The position numbers and the translations under genes were made by a program. Positions 11,893 to 22,673 of a DNA stretch of 64,000 bases are shown here, piece by piece. Numbering within the stretch: position 1 is the first letter of the stretch; every line of letters starts with the position of its first letter. The stretch is from Panaeolus papilionaceus. Taxonomy: Eukaryota; Basidiomycota; Agaricomycetes; Agaricales. The notes under the pieces were generated by a model that was not told the DNA's origin, did not search any database, and worked only from the letters and a program-made list of their open reading frames with translations. The stretch lies in the NCBI GenBank assembly GCA_015501605.1, contig JADNRZ010000032.1, forward strand, positions 62,001-126,000, in the 5' to 3' direction.

Positions 11893-12155
11893 CAACAGTT
11901 TAACTCGCACCTTGGGATCGTATATGAGGTGGGGGAATGGTTAACAATTTTAGCAATACTCAACTTATATTGGTAACGGATACTGCCGGATCTGAACTTA
12001 CAAGGCCGTGAAGCACGGGACGGCAGAAAATGGGATGATGCAGGTAATGGCTGACACATCGCGCAGTGAATGGCACTCTATTTTTGAGGCTCCATCACAT
12101 TCTTGAAACCAACGTTTGCCACGAAGTATCTATCTGCCGGTGCCAGACGAAACAG
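11893..12155. repeat. Direct repeat copy 1, promoter side of an F-box gene
   Basis: This ~263-bp stretch matches 17773-18032 in the same orientation with many identical runs, for example AACTTATATTGGTAACGGAT and GGCCGTGAAGCACGGGACGG; I estimate roughly 80-85% identity by eye. It starts 6 bases upstream of the F-box start codon at 11887 and reaches toward the GTPase 3' end, so it covers that gene's promoter and 5' leader. Confidence 0.8.
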
Positions 12156-12265
12156 ATGTTGAGAACAAATGACCTCTGTTGGAACTTATGATGAGGAGAA
12201 AATGCGAAGCAGATACTCCATGAACTACATACGATAAACTACGTCAGAGCCACTGAATATAACAT

Positions 12266-14012
12266 TCAGGAGCGTGGGGAGGTTCCCTTGAATGGAAGGG
12301 TGATCGCTGTCTTCAATTTTATGTAGGCGTTTTTGGGACCCCGAAAACGATCTGATATCCAGCGGAGAAGCCCCCCCTTGGCCGGTGTGACGAACGACGC
12401 CTCTTCATCGTTCGAGGTCGCAGTGGTCAAATTCATGTTTGCGATCACTTCTACCAAGCACTCTGGCTTTCCTTCTGCGGAAGCAATATCTGGCGCTTGA
12501 GATAAAGACGCTTCAGTAGCTGGCTGAGTGAAAACGGGAGCGAGTTCGAGCGGTAAGAGTGCTGGCTTCAGCGCTGAAGATAGCCTGTCAGATAGGAATC
12601 TAAAGAAGAAGAAAAAGAAATAAACTTGCATGACTCAAACCCCAGGGGCGGATTCCCATAGTCCCTTAGACCCTGTATGCGCCTTGAAACGCCAGATGCG
12701 ACCTCGTTGAGAGCCTCCCGGAGCATGGACTCCCAGATCAGATCACGTTTCTCGGGAAGCTGGGTGAGTGCCGAATGTAATGCTTTTGCCTCGCGTTTGG
12801 TGTCATTGACACAGTCAAGTAAGCTCTGGAACGCAAGTTGCCGTGGTGCTTCCTTGAAATTCGGTGGTGGATCTCGGAATGCAGCAATCTGCCTTCGAAA
12901 CTTTGCCAGATCGCCTTCGAGGTTGTTGAGTTTTGTGACCACGTGCGCCTCGAGGTTTTCGTTCGGATTGGCGTACAGACCATTTTTGTCCGCCAACAAT
13001 GTTCGCCGCTCCTGACGACCATTGTGAATTCGATCCATCAAGTCTTGGTAAAACAGTGGAGCGCAGGTGGCGATCTGACTGTTGCTGAGGGCAGTGCCAC
13101 CTGTGACCCTCTGAACAGCAGCACGGACAATCTGAAGCGCGGACCCAGATACATCGCCTTCGTACTTCATTACTTTGGCCCCTTTATCGACAAGTTCCTA
13201 AATCAATGGCTTAGTCGCTGAAAATCTAAAATATGACTGAAAATCGACCTTCCAGATATCATTTTCAAGTTGAGCGGCGTGGACTTCGGCACGCTCTTTC
13301 GATCTTGCACTCCACAATCTGTCCCACATTGTGGATACGATGGTGAGTTGGCTAGCATCGTCACTCTTCAACAGTTCCTTAAGCATTTTGATCACTTTTC
13401 GCTCAGTTCCCGGAACTCTGTTGGCATTGACAGGGCAAAGATAGAGAATGTGGTCGATGTTCTTGCTGTTCATTCCGTAGACATGTAGTTGTCAGTGGAC
13501 AGTCATCCAACCGTGTAATCATCACATACTCACCTGATACCTAATCTATCAGTATAGCTCTGTACCTGGTCGATGATCTCCATCGACGACTTCCTCACAT
13601 CCAAGAAACCAGGGGTATCTATCATATAAATTGGCCACGGATCTTCGTCATCTAGACCGAAGACATAAACCGCCTGCTGCAGTTCATACGCCTTCACCTC
13701 TTGTGTGACTGCATCTAGCTGGTCGTTGGATAATCCGAGGTCTTGGTCCTTTCCCGCCAGTGCCTCAACAAACTAAATTCAATAACGACAATATGTTGTC
13801 TTCTGTCATGCGAAAGCTTCATGATATTGCCCATACTCACAGTGCTCTTCCCCGACCCCGTGGGTCCAAGAATCCTGGTGGAATCAGTTATCAGCTCACG
13901 AAGGAGGGGTATATGAATAATGAACAGGTTACAAAATTTTGCAACTTCGTATGTGGAGCCTGTCGCGTCGCTCAATAGACGTTGAACCACTGACTCTGAG
14001 TTCTGATGACAT
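12266..14012 (-). CDS. IMAP/AIG1-like P-loop GTPase, copy 1
   Basis: Predicted GTP-binding protein of the TRAFAC septin/AIG1-like type common as lineage-expanded families in agarics; cellular role unknown. Exons on the minus strand: 14012-13933, 13874-13841, 13772-13534, 13465-13249, 13197-12630, 12573-12266, totalling 481 residues. G1 is ILGPTGSGKST, encoded by a 34-nt microexon; G3 is MIDTPGFLD; a G4-like TMWD lies in TIVSTMWDRL. The C-terminal half is helical, with KLNNLEGDLAKFRRQI likely a coiled coil. The first exon (MSSELRVSGSTSIERR) precedes the beta-1 strand KILIL, which is completed across the intron. The last intron (12629-12574) needs a GC donor, GCAAGT, to keep frame; a 26-nt GT-AG alternative exists. 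A diverged paralogue lies in the opposite orientation at 15542-16784. Confidence 0.75.
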
Positions 14013-14227
14013 GATTGGGTGCGTGGAGCTACCAACGGGGAGGGAGACAAGTATTATATATGAAATATCGACACCAAGGTTCGTTTTCATCCATCATGAG
14101 AGAATTTCACTTGTCAATCGTCGCGTGTCCTACATGAGGCGAACGGGTGAAATTTCAAACAGGGGGGTGCAACTGTGAAGTCAGCCCCCTCAGCCCCCTC
14201 CCGTCATGGTCCGAGGTAAGGCCACGA

Positions 14228-14815
14228 AGAGGCCTCATCAGAGGATAAGATGAATGTAAGCGTAAGTGTGTACATATTTGTAGATACAGATCTAGCCAAA
14301 TATGAGAGACGCGCGATAGCGACGCTAGTCAGCTGAGCGCGATTTTATCTTATCCTTCTCTTCGAGTTTTTCGGTCACCGAAAATCTCTCTCTCCGGGAA
14401 AAAACCTCTCTCAGCGAGATAAAATTTTCTTTTTCCCGCCCACCCTCGCCTTTTCTTTCTTTAGTGTTTGGTACGGAACTTGGCATCCAGCTCGGATCGC
14501 CTTGGGCCTCACCAGGCGCTCTGGTCGTTTGGCAGCACGCTTCACACATGGGCCAGACGCGAAAGGTTGGACGCGTTGGTCCCGAATTTCGGTGACTTAC
14601 ACGCGTCAGTCGAGAACCTCACGCGTCAGGCTCCCGTGACCCGTCGAAATGCTTTTCTCAATGCATTTTCGAGGCGTCGCCAAACGACCCCCGCACCTCA
14701 ACAAACTATGAACCCTTTCACAGTTTGTCATTTATCTCATGATATTTATTATTATTTATCTAAAAATATTATATAATTCTTCGTACACACGTACACGCTT
14801 AAATAAACATCTTAT
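14228..14815 (+). mobile_element. Non-autonomous deletion derivative of the tyrosine-recombinase retrotransposon
   Basis: Both ends of the element at 39864-45712 (reverse-complemented) are recognisable here, joined without any of its genes. The left part matches the 5' end: CCTCATCAGAGGATAAGATG is shared exactly, followed by AGCCAAATAT and GACGCGCG. The right part matches the 3' end: TTGGCATCCAGCT, GCGCTCTGGTCG, CGCCAAACGACCCCCGCAC and ACAAACTATGAA. The right terminus carries CATCTTATCC, the reverse complement of GGATAAGATG at the left end, so the copy has short inverted ends. The boundaries are estimates. Confidence 0.7.
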
Positions 14816-14864
14816 CCGACACATTGCCTTGTGACATGTGACTGACAAACAATTTAAAATGGAA

Positions 14865-15106
14865 TACTGTACCATCTCGATCTATTCGGCGGTCCGGTGT
14901 CCCGGACCCCCCTGCTGAGGCAGAATCTGGTCCCATGTCCCATGTCCCATCCAAGTTGGCAGAATGGGACACCTCCTGGCTCAGCCCAGTCCTGGTGCAA
15001 ACCTTGGCCGAAATTTTGTCCCCTGCCGAACTTTGCCCAATGTCCCATGTCCCAACCCATCCAGCCATGTCCCACCCCCTGCAGAACTGATCGAAATGGT
15101 ACAGTA
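14865..15106. mobile_element. MITE-like element with inverted terminal repeats and TA target duplication
   Basis: CTGTACCATCTCGATC at 14867 is answered by GATCGAAATGGTACAG ending at 15104, a 15/16 inverted repeat, and both ends are flanked by TA. The interior (238 bp in all) has no coding capacity and holds several copies of the octamer CATGTCCC. A TA duplication and short TIRs fit Tc1/mariner- or PIF-type non-autonomous DNA transposons. Confidence 0.7.
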
Positions 15107-15227
15107 CGCTCCTGCTACCAGTGCTGCATTACTATCTCTGATCGCGGCTTGGCAAAGCCCCCTACCATAAACAGATGGGTATGGGTATGAGGCAATTTAC
15201 TTCATAAATGATAAGCCTCACAACCCA

Positions 15228-15507
15228 TCAAGCTGCACTGTGATCAACTATGTACCGATCCCAGCAATCTACGGCCGGATCAAAAGAACGTAAGAATTTG
15301 CGTTTGTTTTCTTCCAGAGGTTGTCCAGACATCATAATTAGCGACCTGTGAAATGATCCCAGTTGGACCCATCCATCCGTCGATTCGATTTCCTTTACAT
15401 GGAGCCGTTGGGAGAGATTTCCATTAAGCCATGTGATCACGATACGGTGAAGGAGGGTGTTATGTGTATCCTGTATGTAGCCACCGATGCATAGATGCCA
15501 ATGGTCA
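15228..15507 (-). other. Possible orphan exon
   Basis: On the minus strand a frame open from about 15507 (after a CTCAG acceptor-like site) to the TGA at 15228 has coding-like composition (for example HWHLCIGGYIQDTHNT, then GWVQLGSFHRSLIMMSGQ). It lacks a start codon, and I see no upstream exon because the GTPase paralogue lies there on the other strand. I do not recognise the family. It may be a remnant. Confidence 0.25.
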
Positions 15508-15541
15508 TACTGAGCGTGCGATCAATATAACAGATTGTTAG

Positions 15542-16784
15542 GGCCTACCGGAGCAGGGAAGAGTCATGTTCGTGTACCGTCCTTTCAGCAACGTTCTCGT
15601 CTCATTCTGTTATATTACCGCTCATAATTTAGTTTATTGAATCCATAGCCAGCCCCGATTCATTGAATATCTCCAGCGATCAACTTGATGGATTCACGCA
15701 GGAGGTCAGAGCATACGAAGTGATAAACCCGAGGATCTCCTCTCGATTCTCTGAAAGCAGCGTTTACTTGATCGATACTCCCGGGTTCTCCAACGCCGAC
15801 AAAACGGATATGGATGTTTTCAACCAAGTCAAGGGGTTCATGGTCAGCAAAAAGTGAGTTTTAAAGCTTCCAACAGAATCATTGATATCTTAGGGAATTT
15901 CTTTTTACGCTGGAAAAGTGTCGACAAAATTGATTATATTCTCTATTTCCAGCCTATAACCAATGTTAGACTCGGTCTTGTGATGAGAACGACTATCCTA
16001 AAGTTACAATCACTACTGGAGAAATCTCCATTTGATATGCGCAGATTAACCATCGTAACAATGATGTGGGACACCATAGCGACATCGATGGGTGAACAAA
16101 TGGCATACGGCCGATTTGACGAATACAGGCATAACATATTCAAGGTCACAATAATTTTTGAATAACAACTAGGGCAATACTGATTTACGAATTCTACTAT
16201 TCTAGGAATTTGTCAAGGCGGAAGCCCGAGTCTCCCAATATCGCGGCACACGGGAATCAGCATTGAGAATCTTGCATGATACAGTGGATCAGGGATACCA
16301 TGGTGTCGGACTGTACGCGAGTGATATTTCCGAAAGTTCTCTTGGTCTTTCGCATCTCTTCCCAGTGGTAGCCACAAACCTTGGGATGAGTCGGTCAAAG
16401 CAGCGCGACTATCGGGAACAGAAACGCGAATTCTATGCTAACCCGAACAAAAGACTCGAGTCCATCGTTCTTCCTGCACTTCAGAAGGCTGATGAAGATG
16501 TCAAAAGGATTCGCGACCAACTTCTGGCGCTCCAGCCTGACGGTTCAATCGAGATACATTACGAATTTGATAGACTCTGGGTTCAGGACAGGGAGGATGA
16601 AATATACTACACCAAAGAGGACATTACCGCGATTCAGGACGCCCTGGCAAGGAGTGGCCCGGGGACAGATCCATCTGGCCTGGAGCAAACGCTTGCAAAG
16701 GCCCAAGAAGCGCTTGATCAGGCCCGCAAGGCGTTGAGGGCGCAGGAAGAGTTGCACGAAATAGGGAGTTACGGGGAAATTTAA
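15542..16784 (+). CDS. IMAP/AIG1-like P-loop GTPase, copy 2 (5' end unresolved)
   Basis: Paralogue of the GTPase at 12266-14012, opposite strand. Exons 15542-15567, 15633-15853, 15919-16144 and 16206-16784 join in frame. As in copy 1 the P-loop sits on a tiny exon: PTGAGKSH, where the usual Ser/Thr after Lys is Ser and the next residue is His. G3 is LIDTPGFSN; the G4-like TMMWD is kept. Intron positions match copy 1, confirming common descent. The C-terminal part has a heptad-like helix (ALAKAQEAL region) and ends about 100 residues earlier than copy 1. I could not find a first exon with an ATG that joins the P-loop exon as Ile/Leu-Gly; the best join would put Trp before Pro. The gene may therefore be 5'-truncated or decayed although the body is open. 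Confidence 0.6.
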
Positions 16785-16862
16785 AGCGGTTCTCGCAGGG
16801 TTCTTCTGAATCAAAAACCGTGTCGAAAATTCATGCAGGTCAAGAAAAAATAGCTGGAGAAT

Positions 16863-17315
16863 CTAGAATCTGCGTAGGGACTCGGACGACGACTGAGGCT
16901 TGCCGATGATGAGATTATGAATATACATACGTCTGTATATACTCTTTTGACTACTATTCATTCGCCCTTGAATGTTCTTACCCACGGGCCAAATGACGAA
17001 GTCAACATTTTTGACTCCTTTATCACAACTTCCAATCCTATGACTTTTTTCCCTCTGCGTAAATACATATGTTTCCAATACAGGGAGTCCGATAGATACG
17101 ATGTGTATGAGATGAGGTACCATAATAACATTATAAAATATGAGCGCTATCTTTGGAGTTGACTGAATGTTGAGAATAACCTTGTCCAAAAGGAGGACCC
17201 CCGTGGGGGTAGCAAGGGTCTCAACCGACCCATAGATGGAACCTAAAGCGCAGATGTTGTCAATGGAGAATGCACATGCTTCCACGAAGCGTACCCCTCG
17301 AAGGCGTCTGTCGCC
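16863..17315 (-). other. Possible hydrophobic-protein exon, unrecognised
   Basis: A minus-strand frame of about 140 codons is open here and has coding-like hydrophobic segments (for example GSIYGSVETLATPTGVLLLD and LIFYNVIMVPHLIHIVSIG). In-frame stops occur just upstream of 17315, so any start exon must be elsewhere or lost. I do not recognise a family. It lies immediately downstream, on the same strand, of the membrane-protein relic at 17340-17598. Confidence 0.25.
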
Positions 17316-17339
17316 TTCTCTTTAGGGTTAAAGTCTGTT

Positions 17340-17598
17340 GATGATGAGCCAGGCGTCGATGGCGTACACGGGTCTGGGGTTTCCCGACTTCTTGCCGCTG
17401 GATTAAGTTTCCTGTTGTCGGCGATGGTGACTTCGCAACACGACGATCGCATTCAGGAGGAGTCCACCGTAAACTGTGGTGCCAGCTCCAGCAATCCTCT
17501 TTAGACTTCGTGCATTCATATACGCCAAGGGATGAGTGTCAGTGAATCACTCGTCGAGGTAAAGATGCAAGGATGCGCATCATCCACCTCGAGGCCAT
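17340..17598 (-). pseudogene. Relic of the GEH-type single-pass membrane protein family
   Basis: On the minus strand, from ATGGCC at 17598, the fragment VDDAHPCIFT matches VDDAHPHIFT at the start of the gene at 26959. GCGTATATGAATGCACG matches its GCGTATATGAACACG. Further on, LLLNAIVVLRSHHRRQQ resembles the transmembrane/basic stop-transfer segment LLLLFVVILQRRHRRQ of the same gene. Stops and frame changes separate the pieces, and the ectodomain core and Ser/Thr linker are missing, so this is a deleted, decayed copy. Confidence 0.55.
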
Positions 17599-17772
17599 AG
17601 GACTTGATGAAACAACATTCAGGGACTGTATTCAAGTTTTAAAGCGCAGCAGCGAGAATGTTGGTGCTAGCAGCGTGAAGAACAGAGAAGGGGGAGGGAT
17701 GGTAGTAGAACTCCATCCAGGAGACCAGTGCACTGTAAAATGTATGCGGGGAGCGCATAGGTTTACAATCTT

Positions 17773-18032
17773 CAACAGTTTAACTCGCACCTTGGGATTG
17801 TATATGGGGTGGGGGAATGCTTAGCAATTCTAGCGATACTCAACTTATATTGGTAACGGATATTGCCGGATCTGAACTCACCAGGCCGTGAAGCACGGGA
17901 CGGCAAAAGTTGGGATGACGATTGGACATGTGGCTCAATTAATGGTACTCTATTTTGGAGGCTCCATCACGCTCTCGAAGTCAATTAAACATTTCCCATG
18001 AAGTGCATATCTGCCCATGCCAGACGGAACAG
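17773..18032. repeat. Direct repeat copy 2
   Basis: Matches 11893-12155 in the same orientation, 5.9 kb away. At copy 1 the repeat abuts an F-box start codon; here the similarity ends at the same point (CAACAGTTTAACTCGCAC) but the F-box gene is absent, and a membrane-protein relic lies ~175 bp further on. Confidence 0.8.
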
Positions 18033-18820
18033 TTCGAGTCTCGATGCGGTGAAACTTCGAAATGACTCAAAATATACTAGAAATGAATTGAAAGTGGAGA
18101 AGAAAAGAAAATTTGGAGACAGAGACTCTATGACATGGTGACATGCATTTCTCGACTGCTTTGAAAAGTCAAAGTCGAACATTGAACATTGATATTTGAA
18201 CCACTAACAAATCCGAAATCATGAAAAAAATTGACTGAATGATTCAAAGTTGGGGTTGGGCCTAGGACACGCCAAACAATCATGATTCTGAGCAAAAGCA
18301 AATGAAGAACTTCCAATATAGAAACGAGGATAAGAATACATGGTAAAAATCAGCCGTATGTAAACGAAACAGTAGTGCTACAAGTTGGGTAATAGATGGA
18401 AGGGTTAAATGGCAGATATGTATGTTGTAAGAGACTTATAGGTCGTAGATATGCGAATCAAGCGATGGTCAGAATTATTGGCGCTGTACGGAGGAATGAG
18501 AGGGGAATGGATGAATTCCGGATGATGTGAGATGTGTATAAAGGCGGATATAGGCGATGATATGGCGAAGAGAAATGGAAGGGTAGATGGGGGGAAAACA
18601 AGAAGTGACAGGAAAAATGGAAGGATAGAGAAATGCTGAAATAAACGATAAAAAACGATAACAATTTGCGAAGATCGAAAGCAATACGACAAGAACACGA
18701 TAACATGCAAAAGCGACCACGGAAAGGGCGCGTGGAAGAAGACGTACGCCACGCTTGGATAGTGCGCGAAAGGATACTTGACAGCTGTTGAGCCAAAACA
18801 ACCACTCTACGCGATACCGC
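18033..18820. other. 3' flank of the low-complexity gene
   Basis: No exon recognised. Several overlapping minus-strand frames at 18405-18903 are hydrophobic and mutually incompatible, as expected of pyrimidine-rich 3' flanking sequence. Confidence 0.4.
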
Positions 18821-21800
18821 TCACCACCCCCTACCATCCCCAAGTGAAAACCCATCCCCAACACCCTCTCCAAATCCACAACTACGCACATCAACCCTCG
18901 CAAACTCTTCTTCTACTTCGTGATTATCCACCTCCATAGCGTGCTCAGCGGCAACTTCATCACCGAAAGCGGCACTAACATCGCCATCACCAGCAGCAAC
19001 ATCAGCAACATCAGCAACATCAGCACCAACATCCCTAACCGCCCCTCCAAAATCAATCATCCCACCCACATCCCCAAATGCGAACCCAAATCCGACGGTC
19101 TCGTCGAATCTCTCAGCAATGGGACTTGGCATGGGCGTCGGATCGTCGTCGACGTACTCCAATTCGATGTCGGCGTCGCTGGAGCCGTCAGCGGCCAGTG
19201 AGCCAGAGGCACCACTCGATAATGCGTCCAACGATGAGATTGAGAGCAACGGAGCAGGACTGGATGATATAGCTTTGATCGTAGGCGACGCGGGAGCTTC
19301 GAGACGAGTGAGTGGTGAGGATTGTAAGACGACCGGCGTTGGTGGCGGTTGTGGTTGTGAGATTGTAGGTGTACGAGTGGTTCGTCCTGATTCGCATTCA
19401 AATAAACCAGAAGACGGCGCAGGACTAGACGACTGAGGAGGGGGAGTCGAAACCCAGTGCTCATTCGTCGGACGTGCCATGCAATCCAATCCACCCTTAC
19501 TCGGCTCTCCATTAGCACTCCCCACCTCAGACGCAATCCTCCTTGCTTTCTCCATCTTCCTCATCTCCTTCTCCGCCCTCCTCGTCCTCTTCTCCGCCCT
19601 CCTATCCTCCCTTAGGGTCGAGGGGTCGTATAACGGCTCGGACGGGATATGGGTAATGTTAGGAGCGAGGTGTGCAAGTGCAGAAGAAGATGCACCAGCA
19701 GAGGAAGAAGATGAAGCGGAGGCGGAGGAGTCCGAGTAGTCTCCTGCTCGAACCGTACGCTCAGAGCACGTAGAGCCAGCATCAGAACCCTTATCCCACG
19801 TCTTCCTCCTCGAGCGCTTCGTCGCCGTCGCCGTCGAACCTAACTCCGACCCCGAGCCCCCAAAATACCCATCCATCGAATGTCTCGATCTCCCCGTCAT
19901 CGGCGCAAAATCAATCGCGGTAGTACGCATCCTACAATCCTCCATCCCAGTATCTGAACGCCTAGGTCTCGACATATCTACAGGCGTGTTCTCGTCCTGC
20001 GCGCGTTCCTTGCCTTTTCCCTTTCCCTCCCTCTCCTTCACATACTTCCTCGAGCTCTGCCGCTCCACCTCCCGCTGCCTATAAAACTCGCTCTCCCTCT
20101 GCTTCTCTCTCAAATACGACCCTACATCTACAGGGAAGGGCGCGGGTGGGCGGGGTAAGGGGTTCCCTCCGGGTGTTGGAGGTGACATTGACGACAACCC
20201 ATACTGAGCGTACGCATTCTCCGATCCCATTAATGCGTATCCACTCACGGACGACTGCACGACGCTCTGAGTAGAATCCCTCGTCGTCTGCGCTAACCAC
20301 GCGCTCAAGCGATCACTTGACGCGTCGGGTTGTCTGGCGCTGTTCTTCTGAAAGGCTGAGGGTGCAAGTGAGGGTGAGGGTGCAGAGGACACGACCGAGG
20401 AGGTGCAGGAGGTGGTCGGTTGGCGTGCATCTGGTGTCGTAGTCGTCCCTTCACAATCCTTTGGTCTACTAACCGCACTAGCGCTGGTAACGGCGGTGCT
20501 CTGAGCCATCGTTACCTTCACCCCTTGCGCTGCGCCATCCACCATCACCACTTCCACGCCGCTCTCCTCTTTCACTTTCACATCCATCACATCACTCGCC
20601 TCTTTCACACCAATCACATCCCCCTCTTTCACATCTATCACACCCCGCATCATCTCGGCCGATCGATCAGAAGCAAAGGAAGACCCGACATGTTCTGTCG
20701 CCACCGATTCACCTGACGATGACAAGTACCCCGCGTCTGCGACTTCAATGATCATCTCGTCTTGTGCTTCGCTCGTGCCGACGATGTTGGCGTTGGCCCC
20801 GATGTGCTTCTCGTCGACAACGCTCGACTTGTGCGCCAACTGATGACGTTGCTGTTGGGGCTGAGGCTGCACCTGGGTGGGTTGATTCTGATTCACAAAA
20901 GTGGAGGTTCCGAGTGGAGGTGGGGGTTTACGGTGGACTGGAGTGTGCGGGTGCGAATTGGAGTGAGAAACGGGTTGAGAATGCGACGAAGAATGCGAAT
21001 GAGAAACAGGTTGAGGAACAGACTGAGAGTAAGAATGCGAGTGGGAATGGGAATGAGGGATCGAGGGCACAGAATGAGAATACGAAAGCGAGTGCGAGTG
21101 CGCATGTGATGACAGATGCGGTCGTTTGCGGTTTTGCATCTGTCCAAAACGAAAATCAGCATTAGATCAACATTAAAACGGTGGAAAATGCAAGGAAAAC
21201 GAGAGTCGGTAAAAGATGAAAAGATGATCAATAACTCGAATGTGGTATGACCAAGTGAAGCGAAGCGTTCAGGGATGAGGCAGCTTTCCACGAATATGAG
21301 CAAGAATATACGCAAATAAATGTATGAACATAAACATCGAAATCGATCTGGGGTTCAAAAATAACCACAGAGCAGGGCCGAGTTCCATTCAATTGAATCA
21401 AATCAAATCAAGTCCTAACGACAAACGTCGAAACAAAATAGGAAAAATGACGAGTTATGACTCAATTGTCTGATTCTAAATTGGAAATCGAGGGTTGAAC
21501 GAGAGGACACCGGGGAACGTGCTGGAACACTGAAGAATGTACGTAGAACTTCCATCTCGGTGACGTCCACTGCAAAAGTAGAATAACGCCACCCAAGCAA
21601 AGACAATAAACAAGTCAAGGCGAACAAGTTCAATGCAGTTACTGATTCGGTGTCGGATCGGATGCGGCATGACAGCCGACGCACAAGTATGCGCTAGACA
21701 ATGGGTCAAGGGCAGGAGACGAAGCAAGTGAGAGGAGAGAAAGACGAAGAAAACAAAAGAGAGAATGACAGAGAAAGAGAGGCGGAGGAACGACTCGAGA

Positions 21801-22673
21801 CTGATGCTCACCTGAAACATACTCAACGCCGCCTGCGTCCACCTCAAGCCATCCAGATCGCTAAACTCGACTTTCACAGACGTGAATGAGCGAAGGAGGG
21901 TTTGTCGTTGTTCCTACAAGTATACCCAAGTACGTTAGTTATGTGTCCATTTTATCCACTCCACTGTTCATTCATTCGTTCCCCGTCTCCAACGAACTAA
22001 CGACGAATGAATGGACGATACAAAAAGAAGAGAAGGAACGAAGGCAATAAAGAAAGAAATATCAACCCACCTCAGTCATCTTTATCGCCTCCGCCTCCTC
22101 CGCCGCCAACTCATTCTCAATCTCGCGTAACTTAAGCCTCCTCTGCTCTGCGCGCGTCACTTCTTGGGCTTGTTGTTGCTGGGCTATTTGTTGGGCTTTG
22201 TGTAATTGAGGTTGACCAGGCTGCTGAGGTTGAGGTTGACCTGGACCTTGGGCTTTTTGTTGCGCCTGTCCTTGGGCTTTCCCTTGACCGGGGCCCTGTC
22301 CTTGTGCCTGCCCCACCTGAGCACGTTGCGCTTGACCACTCGGATGAGAGGTCGCACGCTGAAGAACAGCTCGTTGAGGTTGCGCACCCGTATAACTCTG
22401 AGAGCGTTGGGCTTGGCTTGAGGATTGACGGGCTTGGCTTGCTTGGAACTGGGACGGGGATTGAGGTTGTCCTCGAGGGACGAGTGGCGGGCGTGTAGAG
22501 CCTGAGTTTTGCAGAGGTTGGTGCTGGGATGGGTGTTGGTTCTGAGAGTTGGACGTTGAGTGAGGGTGAGGGTGAGGATGAGGATGAGATTGTTGACGGT
22601 GTGGTAGAGGCGCGTGGGGGTGTCCTAGTACGAGTCGTGTTTGGGCTTGGGTGCGTTGCATTTGGACTTGCAT
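18821..22673 (-). CDS. Large low-complexity (Gln/His/Ser-rich) protein
   Basis: Function unknown. Three exons on the minus strand (22673-22071, 21913-21812, 21139-18821) join in phase 0 to about 1007 residues. The N-terminus is Gln/Pro/His-rich with QGQ-type repeats and ends in a charged helix (RRLKLREIENELAAEEAEAI). The 34-residue middle exon is the only well-ordered island (QTLLRSFTSVKVEFSDLDG, then LRWTQAALSMFQ). Exon 3 starts with a His-Ser repeat tract (HSHSLSYSHS) and continues as Ser/Pro-rich sequence with a basic stretch (REDRRAEKRTRRAEKEMRKM) and an acidic, Gly/Ala-rich tail. The pattern suggests a nuclear regulatory or scaffold protein, but that is inference. The second intron is 672 nt, unusually long for this genome, so an extra exon could be missed. 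Divergent from PCNA with a shared 631-bp promoter. Confidence 0.65.

Noticed and set aside
12677..13221. Two plus-strand frames over 100 codons
   Set aside because: They mirror the largest GTPase exon on the minus strand and have no family resemblance.
11893..18032. The two 260-bp direct repeats as LTRs of one retrotransposon
   Set aside because: The interval contains GTPase genes and other elements but no gag, RT or integrase, and the repeats lack TG...CA ends.
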